Positions 18,291-27,136 of a DNA stretch of 64,000 nt are shown here, in pieces. Both the position numbers and the translations under genes were made by a program. The notes under the pieces are model-generated. The model saw nothing but the letters and a program-made list of their open reading frames with translations. It was not told the DNA's origin and ran no database searches. The stretch spans positions 1,178,001-1,242,000 of the forward strand of contig CAVYQL010000003.1 in the NCBI GenBank assembly GCA_963770645.1. Reading direction: 5' to 3'. Source of the stretch: Bog-473 sp963770645. Lineage in GTDB: Bacteria > Actinomycetota > Acidimicrobiia > Acidimicrobiales > RAAP-2. Numbering within the stretch: position 1 is the stretch's first letter; every line of letters starts with the position of its first letter.

Positions 18291-18776
18291 CTAGGAGTGA
18301 ACCGGGAGGCCGTTCGCCTCGATGGCGCGGTGGCGCGACCAGGTATCGAGCACGATGAGCGTCTTGGTGCCGGTGACCCGGCCGCGGCGGCGCAATTGCT
18401 CAATCACCTGGCCCAGGCGTTCGACGTCGGGAACCTGGAGCCAGACCAGGGCGTCGGGATCGCCTGCCGTGGTGAACACGGCTTGCACCTCGGAGAGCTG
18501 CATGGCCGTCTCCTTGATTTCTTGGAGGTCAGCCGTGCCGGCGAAACGGACCTCGGTGAAGGCCTGGATGGGACGACCGGCCTTGCGGTGATCGACAACG
18601 ACCGTGTAGCCGGCGATCACGCCTGTCCGTTCCAGACGCTCGATGCGCCTGGTCACCGCGGAGGCCGAGAGCGACACCTGTTCGCCGATATCGGCCATGG
18701 TCCGACGTGCATTGTGTGACAGGAGCTCGATGATGTGGTGATCGATCGGATCCAATTCCTCTGTTCCCATGCCCAT
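18291..18776 (-). CDS. Lrp/AsnC family transcriptional regulator
   Basis: The 161-residue protein has an N-terminal winged helix-turn-helix (L-D-P-I-D-H-H-I-I-E-L-L, then S-A-S-A-V-T-R-R-I-E-R-L at about residues 36-48) and a C-terminal RAM ligand-binding domain of about 80 residues. Family members sense amino acids and oligomerise on DNA. Either of two Met codons (18776 or 18770) could be the start. It is followed within two bases by the repeat lipoprotein, which is the obvious first candidate target together with its own promoter. Confidence 0.88.
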   Translation of the reverse strand: MGMGTEELDPIDHHIIELLSHNARRTMADIGEQVSLSASAVTRRIERLERTGVIAGYTVVVDHRKAGRPIQAFTEVRFAGTADLQEIKETAMQLSEVQAVFTTAGDPDALVWLQVPDVERLGQVIEQLRRRGRVTGTKTLIVLDTWSRHRAIEANGLPVHS

Positions 18777-18887
18777 AAGCCTAACGAAGGCGCCTTCCTC
18801 TGCACATTCAGTGCAACAAAGGAGCCAGGTGTTGCTTTTCCGTTGCGTAGGGGCGTTTTGGATCGGGCTCAGCGGCCGGCCGCGCCG

Positions 18888-19469
18888 TCAGCGCAGCCGG
18901 CGGTGGACGGCGACCGCGTAGGCATCGCCCGGCGTGAAGGGACGGCGGTCCCATGTCGACCAGCGGCCCTCGAGCTCGAGTCCCGCGGCCGCCGCGAAGG
19001 TGTCGTGGCGCGCGGGGCCCAGGCCTCCGGAACGAAGTGAGTAGCCGGTGACGAGGCGACCCCCCGGAGCCAGCCACGCCGCCGCGTTGGCGATCACCCG
19101 TTCCTCGGTCCCCGAAGGGACGAAGATGAGGACGTTCCCCGCCATCACGACGACGTCGAAGGTGCGCCCGAACTCGAGGTGCGGGTCGGTCAAGTCGGCT
19201 TCGACCCACTCGAGTGCCGGTGCCTTGCGGCGCGCCGCGTCGAGCATCGCGGGGTCGACGTCGACGCCGACGACCTCACGCCCGCGCCGGTTGAGCTCGA
19301 TGGCGATGCGTCCGGTGCCACAGCCGGCATCGAGGACACGCGTGGGACCGTAGGACTCGACAAGGTCGGCCTCGCCGTGCATGTCGGCGCCGGCAGACGC
19401 CAACTCTTCGAAGCGTCGGTCGTACGCCGCGCCGCGCGGGACGTCACTTTCCTGCCAGCGGTCGGTCAC
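18888..19469 (-). CDS. Class I SAM-dependent methyltransferase
   Basis: The 193-residue protein contains the SAM-binding motif V-L-D-A-G-C-G-T-G-R-I-A near residue 46, the acidic end of strand two (V-G-V-D-V-D-P) near residue 69, and motif II F-D-V-V-V-M-A-G-N near residue 104. This is a small standalone Rossmann methyltransferase; the acceptor is unknown. The start is a GTG. Only four bases separate its start from the stop of the secreted-protein gene upstream, so the two are likely cotranscribed although their functions look unrelated. Confidence 0.82.
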   Translation of the reverse strand: MTDRWQESDVPRGAAYDRRFEELASAGADMHGEADLVESYGPTRVLDAGCGTGRIAIELNRRGREVVGVDVDPAMLDAARRKAPALEWVEADLTDPHLEFGRTFDVVVMAGNVLIFVPSGTEERVIANAAAWLAPGGRLVTGYSLRSGGLGPARHDTFAAAAGLELEGRWSTWDRRPFTPGDAYAVAVHRRLR

Positions 19470-19473
19470 GGCG

Positions 19474-20223
19474 CTACGGGATCGACGCGCCCCCGGGGAG
19501 CGTCTCGGTCGTCGCCCCGGCCGGCAAGGTGAACAAGCTGGCCGGTGGCTGCGACATGTACTTGGTCAGCTCGAAGGAGTCGCCCTTCGAGGTGCTCACG
19601 TAGGACAGGAGACCTAGCTTGGTTACGCAGTACTTGCCCGACCCCTTGTGGGCGCTGATGCTGATACAGGTCGAAGACTGGCCGCCGAAGCTGCCCGACG
19701 ACGCCGACACGTGGACCCCGAGCGCGCGCGCCAGCGTGCCGTCCTCCGCCTCCGAGAAGGCGGCCAGCGCGATGGAGGGGCTGAAGAGGTCCTCGAGCCC
19801 TAGTGCCGCGTTGGAGGCCTTGGACGCGACGCAGGTTTCCGAAGACTTCGTTGTCGTGGTGGTGGTGGCGCCGGAGTTCCCCGAATTGCCCGAGTTGCCG
19901 CTGTTCCCCGAGCTGCCCGAGTTGCCGCTGCTCGCCGAGGGGCTGCAGTAGTAGGTCGTCTTGCCGTTGTCGATCACGGCGCTGCTCGATGACCCGAAGT
20001 ACGACTTCGGTGGCGCCTGCGCCAGGGTGACCGTCGACTTCTGGCCGTTGCTCACCGCCGTGTACTGCACGTAGTACGTCAGGTGCTTGCCCTTGTTGAT
20101 GGCATTGGACAGGTTCTTCAGGTTCGACGACGAGATCGACTTGGCCGAGGCCGCGACGGCGGGGAGGGCGACAACCAGGCCCAGGACCAATCCGGTGGAG
20201 AGCATCAAGGCACGGGTTCGCAT
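19474..20223 (-). CDS. Secreted protein of unknown function with Gly-Asn-Ser repeats
   Basis: The first 27 residues form a clear Sec signal peptide ending A-V-A-A-S-A-K. The mature protein has an N-terminal region resembling a lipoprotein-like sensor or carrier domain (L-T-Y-Y-V-Q-Y..V-T-L-A-Q-A-P), then a low-complexity linker of repeated G-N-S units near residues 98-117 followed by a Thr run, then a C-terminal region with two Cys. I do not recognise the family. The repeat is coded by a microsatellite-like 9-bp DNA repeat, so its length may vary between strains. Confidence 0.65.
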   Translation of the reverse strand: MRTRALMLSTGLVLGLVVALPAVAASAKSISSSNLKNLSNAINKGKHLTYYVQYTAVSNGQKSTVTLAQAPPKSYFGSSSSAVIDNGKTTYYCSPSASSGNSGSSGNSGNSGNSGNSGATTTTTTKSSETCVASKASNAALGLEDLFSPSIALAAFSEAEDGTLARALGVHVSASSGSFGGQSSTCISISAHKGSGKYCVTKLGLLSYVSTSKGDSFELTKYMSQPPASLFTLPAGATTETLPGGASIP

Positions 20224-20339
20224 ACCCGAACGCTAGCCCCGTTGCAGCGCCGGGCCGCGCGCTTTTTCAACGGGGATCAGAGGGTCCGGGCGGCGAGTGA
20301 GAACGGTCCGTCGGGGGGCGCTCGATAACGTGACCCGTC

Positions 20340-21131
20340 GTGTGCCTCCTGGTGGTTGCGTCGCGCGTCTCCCCCGGTGAGCCGCTGCTCGTCGGCGCCA
20401 ACCGGGACGAGGTCCTCGAACGGCCCTCGACGGCGATAACGGTGCTCGAAGCAGGGCCCCCGCGGATCGTCGGCGGGCGCGACGAGCTCTCGGGGGGTAC
20501 CTGGCTCGCCGTCAACGAGCGCGGGGTCTGCGCGGGTCTGACCAACCAGCCGCTCGGAGACGCCAAGGACCCGAGCAAACGCTCGCGCGGCGAGCTTCCA
20601 CTGGCGCTCGCCCGGCAGCCGACCGCCGCGCAGGCGGTCGACGCGCTGCTTGGCTCGTACAGGCCAGCCGAGTACAACGGCTCGTGGCTGCTCGTCGGCG
20701 ACCGTGCGTCGTTGTATTTCGTCGACTTCACCGGTTCGGCGCACGGGAGCGCGGTGTCCCTCCCGCCCGGCATCCACGTGCTCGAGAACGGTGCGCTGGC
20801 CGAGCCCTCGCCGAAGGTCGACCTCGTGCGCGCGATGCTCGGGGGCCCGGTCTCGGGCGACGACGTCGTCACTGCCTTTCAACGCGTGCTCGCCGACCAC
20901 CGCATCCCCGAGGGAGATGAACGCCCCAACGCCGCCAACTGCGTGCATCTCGAGCACTTCGGGACGCGTTCGTCGTGCATCGTGCGCGTGGCCGACAGCG
21001 CAGCCCCGCCCCGGATCTGGGTGGCCGCCGGACCGCCGTGTGCGACGCCCTACGACGAGGTCACTCGAGTGTGGGAGGAGCGCGCGCCGTCCGGAGTGGA
21101 CGGCGCTCAGTTACGCACGAGTGGCTTGTAG
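20340..21131 (+). CDS. NRDE family protein (TANGO2-like)
   Basis: The 263-residue protein begins with C-L-L-V-V-A directly after the initiator and then has the defining A-N-R-D-E-V-L-E-R-P motif near residue 20, G-G-T-W-L-A-V-N near residue 52 and L-T-N-Q near residue 67. The Cys at position 2 is typical of this Ntn-hydrolase-like family and would become N-terminal after Met removal. Eukaryotic TANGO2 has been linked to haem or lipid handling; bacterial members are uncharacterised. It starts at a GTG and overlaps the convergent ettA gene by 25 bp. Confidence 0.82.
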   Translation: MCLLVVASRVSPGEPLLVGANRDEVLERPSTAITVLEAGPPRIVGGRDELSGGTWLAVNERGVCAGLTNQPLGDAKDPSKRSRGELPLALARQPTAAQAVDALLGSYRPAEYNGSWLLVGDRASLYFVDFTGSAHGSAVSLPPGIHVLENGALAEPSPKVDLVRAMLGGPVSGDDVVTAFQRVLADHRIPEGDERPNAANCVHLEHFGTRSSCIVRVADSAAPPRIWVAAGPPCATPYDEVTRVWEERAPSGVDGAQLRTSGL

Positions 21132-22786
21132 CGCAGCCGGTGGGGCTGCTCGGCCTCGGTGCCGAGCCGTTTGCGCCGGTCGTTCTCGTAGTCGCTGAAG
21201 TTGCCCTCGCACCAGCGGGCCTCGGAGTCGCCTTCGAACGCCAACACATGGGTCGCGATGCGATCGAGGAACCAGCGGTCGTGGCTGATCACGACCGCAC
21301 AGCCGGGAAAGGCCAGCAGCGCGTCCTCGAGCGCACGGAGCGTGTCGACGTCGAGGTCGTTCGTGGGCTCGTCGAGCAGCAGGACGTTGCCGCCGCTGCT
21401 GAGGACCTTGGCCAGCAGGACCCGGTTGCGCTCGCCGCCCGACAGCTGGCCTACTTTCTTCTGCTGATCGCTCCCCTTGAAGCCGAACCCCGCGACGTAA
21501 GCCCGGCTATGGAGCTCGCGCCCGCCCACGACGATGTGGTCGGCCCCTCCGGTGATCTCCTCGAAGACCGTCGCATCGGGCGCGAGGGTGGCACGGGTCT
21601 GGTCGACGTAGGCCAGCTGCACGGTGCTGCCGACGGTGAGCGACCCGGCGTCGGGCTGCTCCTCCCCCACGATCATGCGGAACAGCGTGGTCTTGCCGGC
21701 CCCGTTCGGCCCGATGACGCCGACGATGCCACCGGGGGGCAACATGAAGGAGAGCCCCTCGACCAGCAGGCGGTCGCCGTAGCCCTTCACCACGCTCGCT
21801 GCCTCGACCACCTGGTCGCCCAGGCGCGGCCCAGGCGGGATGGTGAGCTCGATCCTCTCCGCGCGCCGCTCGGACGCCTCCGCCTCGGCCACCAGCTCGT
21901 TGTAGGCGGTGATGCGAGCCTTGCCCTTGCTCTGACGGGCTCGGGGCGACATGCGGATCCACTCGAGCTCACGCTCGAGCGAGGCCTGGCGCGACCGGTC
22001 GGCCTTCTCCTCGACGGACAGCCGGGCCTGCTTCTGCTCGAGCCACGACGAGTAGTTGCCCTCCCAGGGGATGCCGGCGCCGCGGTCGAGCTCGAGGATC
22101 CATCCGGCGACGTTGTCGAGGAAATAACGGTCGTGCGTCACCGCGACGACGGTGCCCGGGTACTCCTGGAGCGTCCGCTCGAGCCAGGCGACGGACTCGG
22201 CGTCGAGATGGTTGGTCGGCTCATCGAGGAGGAGGAGGTCGGGTTTGGACAGCAGCAGCCGGCACAGCGCGACGCGTCGACGCTCGCCACCCGAGAGCGT
22301 GGTCACGTCGGCGTCGCCCGGTGGCAGCCTGAGCGCGTCCATGGCGATCTCGAAGGTGCGATCGAGGTCCCAGGCGCCGGCGGCGTCGATCTTGGCCTGC
22401 AAGTCGCCCTGCTCGGCGATGAGCGCATCGATGTCGGCATCGGGATCGCCAAAGGCGGCGCACACCTCGTTGAAGCGATCGACGAGACGCTTGGTCTCAC
22501 CCACGCCCTCGGCGACGTTGCCGGCGACGTCCTTGGTCTCGTCGAGCTGTGGCTCCTGGGCCAAGTACCCCACGCTGAACCCCGGAGTGAGGCGGGCCTC
22601 GCCGGTGAACCCGTCGTCCTCACCGGCCATGATCCGCAACAAGGATGATTTGCCAGAGCCGTTCGACCCGATGACGCCGATCTTGGCGCCCGGGTAGAAG
22701 GACAGGTTGATACCCCTCAGGACCTCGCGATCGGGAGGATAGAAGCGCTGCAAGCCGCGCATGGTGTACATGAATTGGGGGGCCAC
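21107..22786 (-). CDS. ettA: Energy-dependent translational throttle protein EttA (ABC-F)
   Basis: This 559-residue soluble ABC-F protein has two ATPase domains and no membrane segments. Domain one has Walker A G-S-N-G-S-G-K-S-S near residue 42, signature L-S-G-G-E-R-R-R near 164 and D-E-P-T-N-H-L near 188. Domain two has G-P-N-G-A-G-K-T-T near 360, L-S-G-G-E-R-N-R near 463 and D-E-P-T-N-D-L near 486. Between them lies the E-rich linker with A-R-Q-S-K-G-K-A-R, which in EttA reaches into the ribosomal E site to gate the first peptide bond according to the ATP/ADP ratio. Length and linker fit EttA rather than antibiotic-resistance ABC-F proteins. Confidence 0.92.
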   Translation of the reverse strand: MAPQFMYTMRGLQRFYPPDREVLRGINLSFYPGAKIGVIGSNGSGKSSLLRIMAGEDDGFTGEARLTPGFSVGYLAQEPQLDETKDVAGNVAEGVGETKRLVDRFNEVCAAFGDPDADIDALIAEQGDLQAKIDAAGAWDLDRTFEIAMDALRLPPGDADVTTLSGGERRRVALCRLLLSKPDLLLLDEPTNHLDAESVAWLERTLQEYPGTVVAVTHDRYFLDNVAGWILELDRGAGIPWEGNYSSWLEQKQARLSVEEKADRSRQASLERELEWIRMSPRARQSKGKARITAYNELVAEAEASERRAERIELTIPPGPRLGDQVVEAASVVKGYGDRLLVEGLSFMLPPGGIVGVIGPNGAGKTTLFRMIVGEEQPDAGSLTVGSTVQLAYVDQTRATLAPDATVFEEITGGADHIVVGGRELHSRAYVAGFGFKGSDQQKKVGQLSGGERNRVLLAKVLSSGGNVLLLDEPTNDLDVDTLRALEDALLAFPGCAVVISHDRWFLDRIATHVLAFEGDSEARWCEGNFSDYENDRRKRLGTEAEQPHRLRYKPLVRN

Positions 22787-22868
22787 GCCGACCAGTGTGC
22801 CCGATCCGCGCGCTCTCCCGTGTCAGCCACCGCGATCCCGGAGGGGGGCGGCGCGTGGTCTTCGTGGC

Positions 22869-25800
22869 TCAGAAACCGGTGCCGGCGATGATGGCTCCGT
22901 TCAGGTGCGACCCCGCCATGGACCCGTCGTTCGGCGCGTCGCCATAGGTGAAGACGTCCCCCGCGGCCGAAGCCACCCAGTACCCACCGCCGCCGGCGTC
23001 GGTGAAGATCGCCGAGGCGGGGTCGAAACCGCCGACCGAGCCGGAGGGACCGCCGTGCGACACGGCGTCTCCATAGCCGTAGACGGTGCCGTTGGCCAGG
23101 AGGATGTAGTACCCGTGCCCGTCGGCGGTGCGCACCGCCGCCGTGATCGGCGACCCCTGCGGTCCGGGTGCACCGAAGTAGGGCGCGTCCCCGAAGGTGT
23201 ACACGTCCCCGGTCTGGGTGACGAGCCAATAGCCCCGGCCGGTGGCGTCGGGCACGACGGCCACGGCTGCCCCGCTGCACCCCCCCATCCCCGGGCACGA
23301 GCCCTCGAACCGCGCGTCGCCGAAGGCGAACACGCCACCGTCCGACGCGACCATGAAGTAGCCACCACCGTCGGCCGACGGCACCATGCCGACGATGGGC
23401 GCGTTCAACGCGTGAGGCAGGCCCGATCCGGCTGGCGCCAGGCCGAGACCCGGGATGGAGCCGTGGAATCCTGCATCGCCGAAGGCGAAGACGCCACCGT
23501 CCGACGCGACCAGCCAATAGCCGCCCTCGTCCGCTGTGGGTGTGATGCCGACCACCGGGCGCTGCAGGCTGAGGCTGCCCGTCGATCCGTGGAAGGCGGC
23601 GGAGCCGAACGTGAAGATGCCGCCGTCGGACCCAACGAGCCAATAGCCGTGCGGGGTGGGCGGCGGTGGTGGTGGCGGTCCGCCCGTGACGGAGAAGTCA
23701 CCGGAGGCGCTCGTGAAGACCACCGTGTAGTCGCCGGCGCCCGATCCGCTCAACGTCACGCCGCTGCACGACCCGGGCACGAGGGTGTACGTCCCACCGG
23801 CCAACGACGGAGAGATGGCGGTCGCCGGGGCGACCTCGCTGCACGTGAGCCCGCTCGTGTCCACTCCTGTCACGCCCGCGGGGAGAGGGGGGTCTGGTGG
23901 GGTGCCGGTGAATCCGGGCGACCCGCCGTAGGCCTGGGTCCCCGAGACGGCCACGTCGAGTGGTATCGGCATCAAGGCGGTCGCGATGGCAGATGTCACC
24001 GGCGTGCCCAATCCCGTCGCCATGTCGTAGCCGCTCATTGCGCTGAATTGGTCGCCGTTCGTCGCGTTGTAGTCGTTGTTCCCGGCCGTCACGTCATTGA
24101 GGTACGTGCCCGGTGACTGCTGAGCCAGCTGGTACAAGATCGGATTCAGAGCGCCATAACCCGCCGTGTTGCCGTCGGCCGACGCGACAACGGCGAGGAC
24201 ACCTGCCCACAAGGGGGCGGCCCCGCTCGTGCCCCCGACGGCCGTCCACCCCAGGCTGTTCACCGAGTCGTAGATGACGTACCCGGTGCTCGGGTCGGCA
24301 TCGGCCGACACGTCCGGGATCTCGCGGCAGTCTCCGCTCGAGTTGCCACACGGGGTCCCGGTGCTCCCTGTCACCGTGCCCAACGGCTGCTGGTACGCCG
24401 GCATGGAGAAGGTCTCAGAGACCCCACCCCCGCCTGCACCCTCGGCGAAGGCGAGCCGATCGTTCCACGTGGTCTCGGTCGGTGCAGGGCCGAGCGCGGT
24501 CAGCGAGGTGCCTCCGACAGCAGTCACGTACGGCTGGCTCGCGGGGTCGGACACTGCGAGATTCAGGTTTTGTACCACGTCGTCACCCGCGCTCTCGTCG
24601 GTGACCCAGGCGTAGTCACGCGAGGTGTCGCTGGTCAACTCGCCCAAGGTGTCGGAGCCCGTCTCGAGATTGGCGGTGGCGGTGATGGACTGCGTGGCCG
24701 GGTCGATCGTTGCGAGGACATCGCCGGGGAAGTTGAGTCCGTCGAGGGCCGCCAGGACCTCCGAGCCGTCCGGTGACAGCGCGACCGACCGCACGACTGC
24801 GGTTCCGTCGAGCCCCGAGACCGACGGCCCGGTCGAGATGGTGGTCGTCACGTCGTGCGTACTCAGGCTGAGCACGGAGATGCCGCCATCCGTCCCGGCG
24901 TTGGCGACATAGAGGCTCCCCGTCGCGGCGTCAACAGCCAGGCCGATCGGATCGTTCCCCACCGAGACAGTGGCCGGCGTGGTCGAGCACCCCGTCGTCG
25001 TGCTCGCGTTGCACGTCAAGGCGTCGAAGTACTCGACCCGGTCGTTGGTGCCGTCGGCCACGTAGACGAATCCGTTTGTCGTGTCGACGGCGAGCGCGGA
25101 CGGCACGCTCGACGACGGGAGCGTGACCGTGGCCACGAAAGTAGGGGTGCTGGCGCTGACGTTGAAGACCGCGACGGCTCCACTGGAGTTGCCGACGTAG
25201 AGCGTGGACCCGTTCGCCGCGAGCGCGCGGGGGCTCGACAAGTTACCGCTCGACACGAACTGCGTGGGCGACGCGCACCCCGAAGTGGTCGTCTGGTTGC
25301 AGGTACTCGTGGCGAAGGTCGTGAGGGAGTTCGTCGTGGCATTGGCCACGAACACCTTTCCGAGCGACGAGTCGAGGCCGATCGCATCGGGCTTCGTGCC
25401 GGTGGTGACCGAGCCGGACGTGGCGAAATCGGACGGGTTGCTCGTGGTGCCCTCGCCGTCCACGCTCACAGTGTTAGAGGACTTGTTGGCCACATACACC
25501 GTGCCCGTGGAGGCATCGACGACCTGGGCCACCGGGTCCGACCCCGTGGGCGCGGAGACGACGCCGTTGACGTTGCAGCCCTCGGAACCCTGGTCCCCGG
25601 TGGAAACGAAGACGGACTGTCCATCGACGGCGGCCGCCTGTAGGAGCGTGTTCTCCGAGTTCTGGAGCGACTGCCCCACATAGGACTCGCACCCGTTGGT
25701 CCAGCTGGCGCTCACGATCTTCGCGGAGTCGTCGCTGACGATCTGGCTCAAGACGTTGTAGATCCCGTCCGAGGCGCCCCCCTCGTAGACCTCGATGTTC

Positions 25801-26837
25801 GCCTCAGGGGCCAGGGAGAGCACGGTCTCGATGTCCAACTCTGCTTCCACGGTGTTGGGCCCAGTCGCTCCGCCTCCGTCGACGGGCACCGCGCTGACCT
25901 GCCCGTTGCCCAGCGTGATGCCGTAGCAGTTGGCGAAGGTCGTGATGTCCGACGAGCTGTAGCCCGCTCCCGACAGCTCCACGAGGGCGACGGTCGCTCC
26001 CGAGCCGTAGTCCCCCGTGGCGTAGACCGGATCGAACGAGTACGCCTGCGCAAGATCGTCGGCGTCGAGTGCTCCGTACGTCGTCTTCACCGAGTCGATG
26101 TCCGAGGTGCACGTCCCCGTGACGGGGGACGGCTGCCCCGGCTCCACCACCGGAGACGCGGTAGAGGCGGCCGTCCTATCCGCTGCCCCAGCCGGGGCAG
26201 CCTCGGGCGGACTCGTCGTCGGTTGGGGCGGACTGAGGGTGTCGAGGCCGATGACACCTTCGATCGCGGGCGCAATCGCCGCGGAGACCTCGGGAACGGA
26301 CCGGTTGTGAAGGCCTGTCTTCCCTGAGGCCAGCCGATAACGGTCGATCGTCGTCGAGAAGGCACTCTGCACATGCGCCGCCGTGCCCGAGACCGGCAGC
26401 GAGAGGCCCGTCGTCGAAGCTGGGCCGACCGTCAGGCCTTGTGCGTCGAGATCCTGCGTGATTTGCCTGATCGTCGCGCTCGCGGCCCCATAGCGCTGCG
26501 CGAACTGCCTCGGCGACAAGAAGTGGTGGTACTCGGGGGACGAAGGGTCCGAAACCGCCTGCGCCTCGGCCGCCAACCCTTGGGGATCCCGCGGCTGCAG
26601 CGTGACGACCAGCGGCAGCTCGGTCGACGCCGGCGCCGGGCCGAGGAACGACGCTCCCGGCGGCACTGCTCCTTGCCGTCCCGGCAACTGCTCGAGCTTC
26701 GGTGCGGCGCCCCGGGCAGCCTCGGCGTCTGCGGAGCAGGAGAGGACGACAGTTGCGCCAAGGCCGACGGACGCGCTGAGCAACGTCGAAGCCATGAGCC
26801 GGCCAACTGTGCCGCCACGTCGATGGAAGTCGCGCAT
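22869..26837 (-). CDS. Secreted S53 (sedolisin/kumamolisin) peptidase with inserted beta-propeller and C-terminal repeat array
   Basis: This protein of about 1320 residues starts at ATG 26837 with a signal peptide. An activation prodomain (about residues 70-190) is followed by the S53 catalytic domain: E-A-E-L-D with the catalytic Glu and Asp near residue 330, S-T-G-D-Q-G-S with the oxyanion Asp, and G-G-T-S-G-A-A-P-L-W with the nucleophilic Ser. Between the oxyanion loop and the next conserved segment (Y-V-T-A-V-G-G-T-S) lies an insertion of about 330 residues (roughly 24560-25560) made of YVTN/NHL-type propeller blades. After the peptidase come a Pro run and six to seven G-Y-W-L-V-A-S-D-G-G-V-F-A-F-G-D-A repeats (22869-23670). 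It should be an acid-active extracellular endopeptidase, with the extra modules probably binding substrate or surface. Confidence 0.85.
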   Translation of the reverse strand: MRDFHRRGGTVGRLMASTLLSASVGLGATVVLSCSADAEAARGAAPKLEQLPGRQGAVPPGASFLGPAPASTELPLVVTLQPRDPQGLAAEAQAVSDPSSPEYHHFLSPRQFAQRYGAASATIRQITQDLDAQGLTVGPASTTGLSLPVSGTAAHVQSAFSTTIDRYRLASGKTGLHNRSVPEVSAAIAPAIEGVIGLDTLSPPQPTTSPPEAAPAGAADRTAASTASPVVEPGQPSPVTGTCTSDIDSVKTTYGALDADDLAQAYSFDPVYATGDYGSGATVALVELSGAGYSSSDITTFANCYGITLGNGQVSAVPVDGGGATGPNTVEAELDIETVLSLAPEANIEVYEGGASDGIYNVLSQIVSDDSAKIVSASWTNGCESYVGQSLQNSENTLLQAAAVDGQSVFVSTGDQGSEGCNVNGVVSAPTGSDPVAQVVDASTGTVYVANKSSNTVSVDGEGTTSNPSDFATSGSVTTGTKPDAIGLDSSLGKVFVANATTNSLTTFATSTCNQTTTSGCASPTQFVSSGNLSSPRALAANGSTLYVGNSSGAVAVFNVSASTPTFVATVTLPSSSVPSALAVDTTNGFVYVADGTNDRVEYFDALTCNASTTTGCSTTPATVSVGNDPIGLAVDAATGSLYVANAGTDGGISVLSLSTHDVTTTISTGPSVSGLDGTAVVRSVALSPDGSEVLAALDGLNFPGDVLATIDPATQSITATANLETGSDTLGELTSDTSRDYAWVTDESAGDDVVQNLNLAVSDPASQPYVTAVGGTSLTALGPAPTETTWNDRLAFAEGAGGGGVSETFSMPAYQQPLGTVTGSTGTPCGNSSGDCREIPDVSADADPSTGYVIYDSVNSLGWTAVGGTSGAAPLWAGVLAVVASADGNTAGYGALNPILYQLAQQSPGTYLNDVTAGNNDYNATNGDQFSAMSGYDMATGLGTPVTSAIATALMPIPLDVAVSGTQAYGGSPGFTGTPPDPPLPAGVTGVDTSGLTCSEVAPATAISPSLAGGTYTLVPGSCSGVTLSGSGAGDYTVVFTSASGDFSVTGGPPPPPPPTPHGYWLVGSDGGIFTFGSAAFHGSTGSLSLQRPVVGITPTADEGGYWLVASDGGVFAFGDAGFHGSIPGLGLAPAGSGLPHALNAPIVGMVPSADGGGYFMVASDGGVFAFGDARFEGSCPGMGGCSGAAVAVVPDATGRGYWLVTQTGDVYTFGDAPYFGAPGPQGSPITAAVRTADGHGYYILLANGTVYGYGDAVSHGGPSGSVGGFDPASAIFTDAGGGGYWVASAAGDVFTYGDAPNDGSMAGSHLNGAIIAGTGF

Positions 26838-27136
26838 CTGTTCGGCCGCCCCCCCTGCCAGGGAAATTACTCCGACCTGGAGTCGCGATCGGACACGCGG
26901 CCTTTGCACGCCCGCCATCACCGGCCACCGGTCTTCGACGTCAGGCTGTGATGAGCCGGCGGACGGAGCGCCGCGTGCCTGCTGACCAGCGGATTCGCGC
27001 AGCTCGGGCACGGGCGCGGGCATGGTGGATGGCCATCTGCGACGTCCACGTCCGGGCTGCCTCGAGGGGAAGAGATCCATGCGAAGATCCCGTTCGACGC
27101 CCGAACTCGGGCGCGCGAGACCCGAAAGGCCCATTC

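Noticed and set aside
20975..22648. 557-residue plus-strand ORF opposite ettA
   Set aside because: Shadow of ettA; no recognisable domain and it starts within the NRDE gene.
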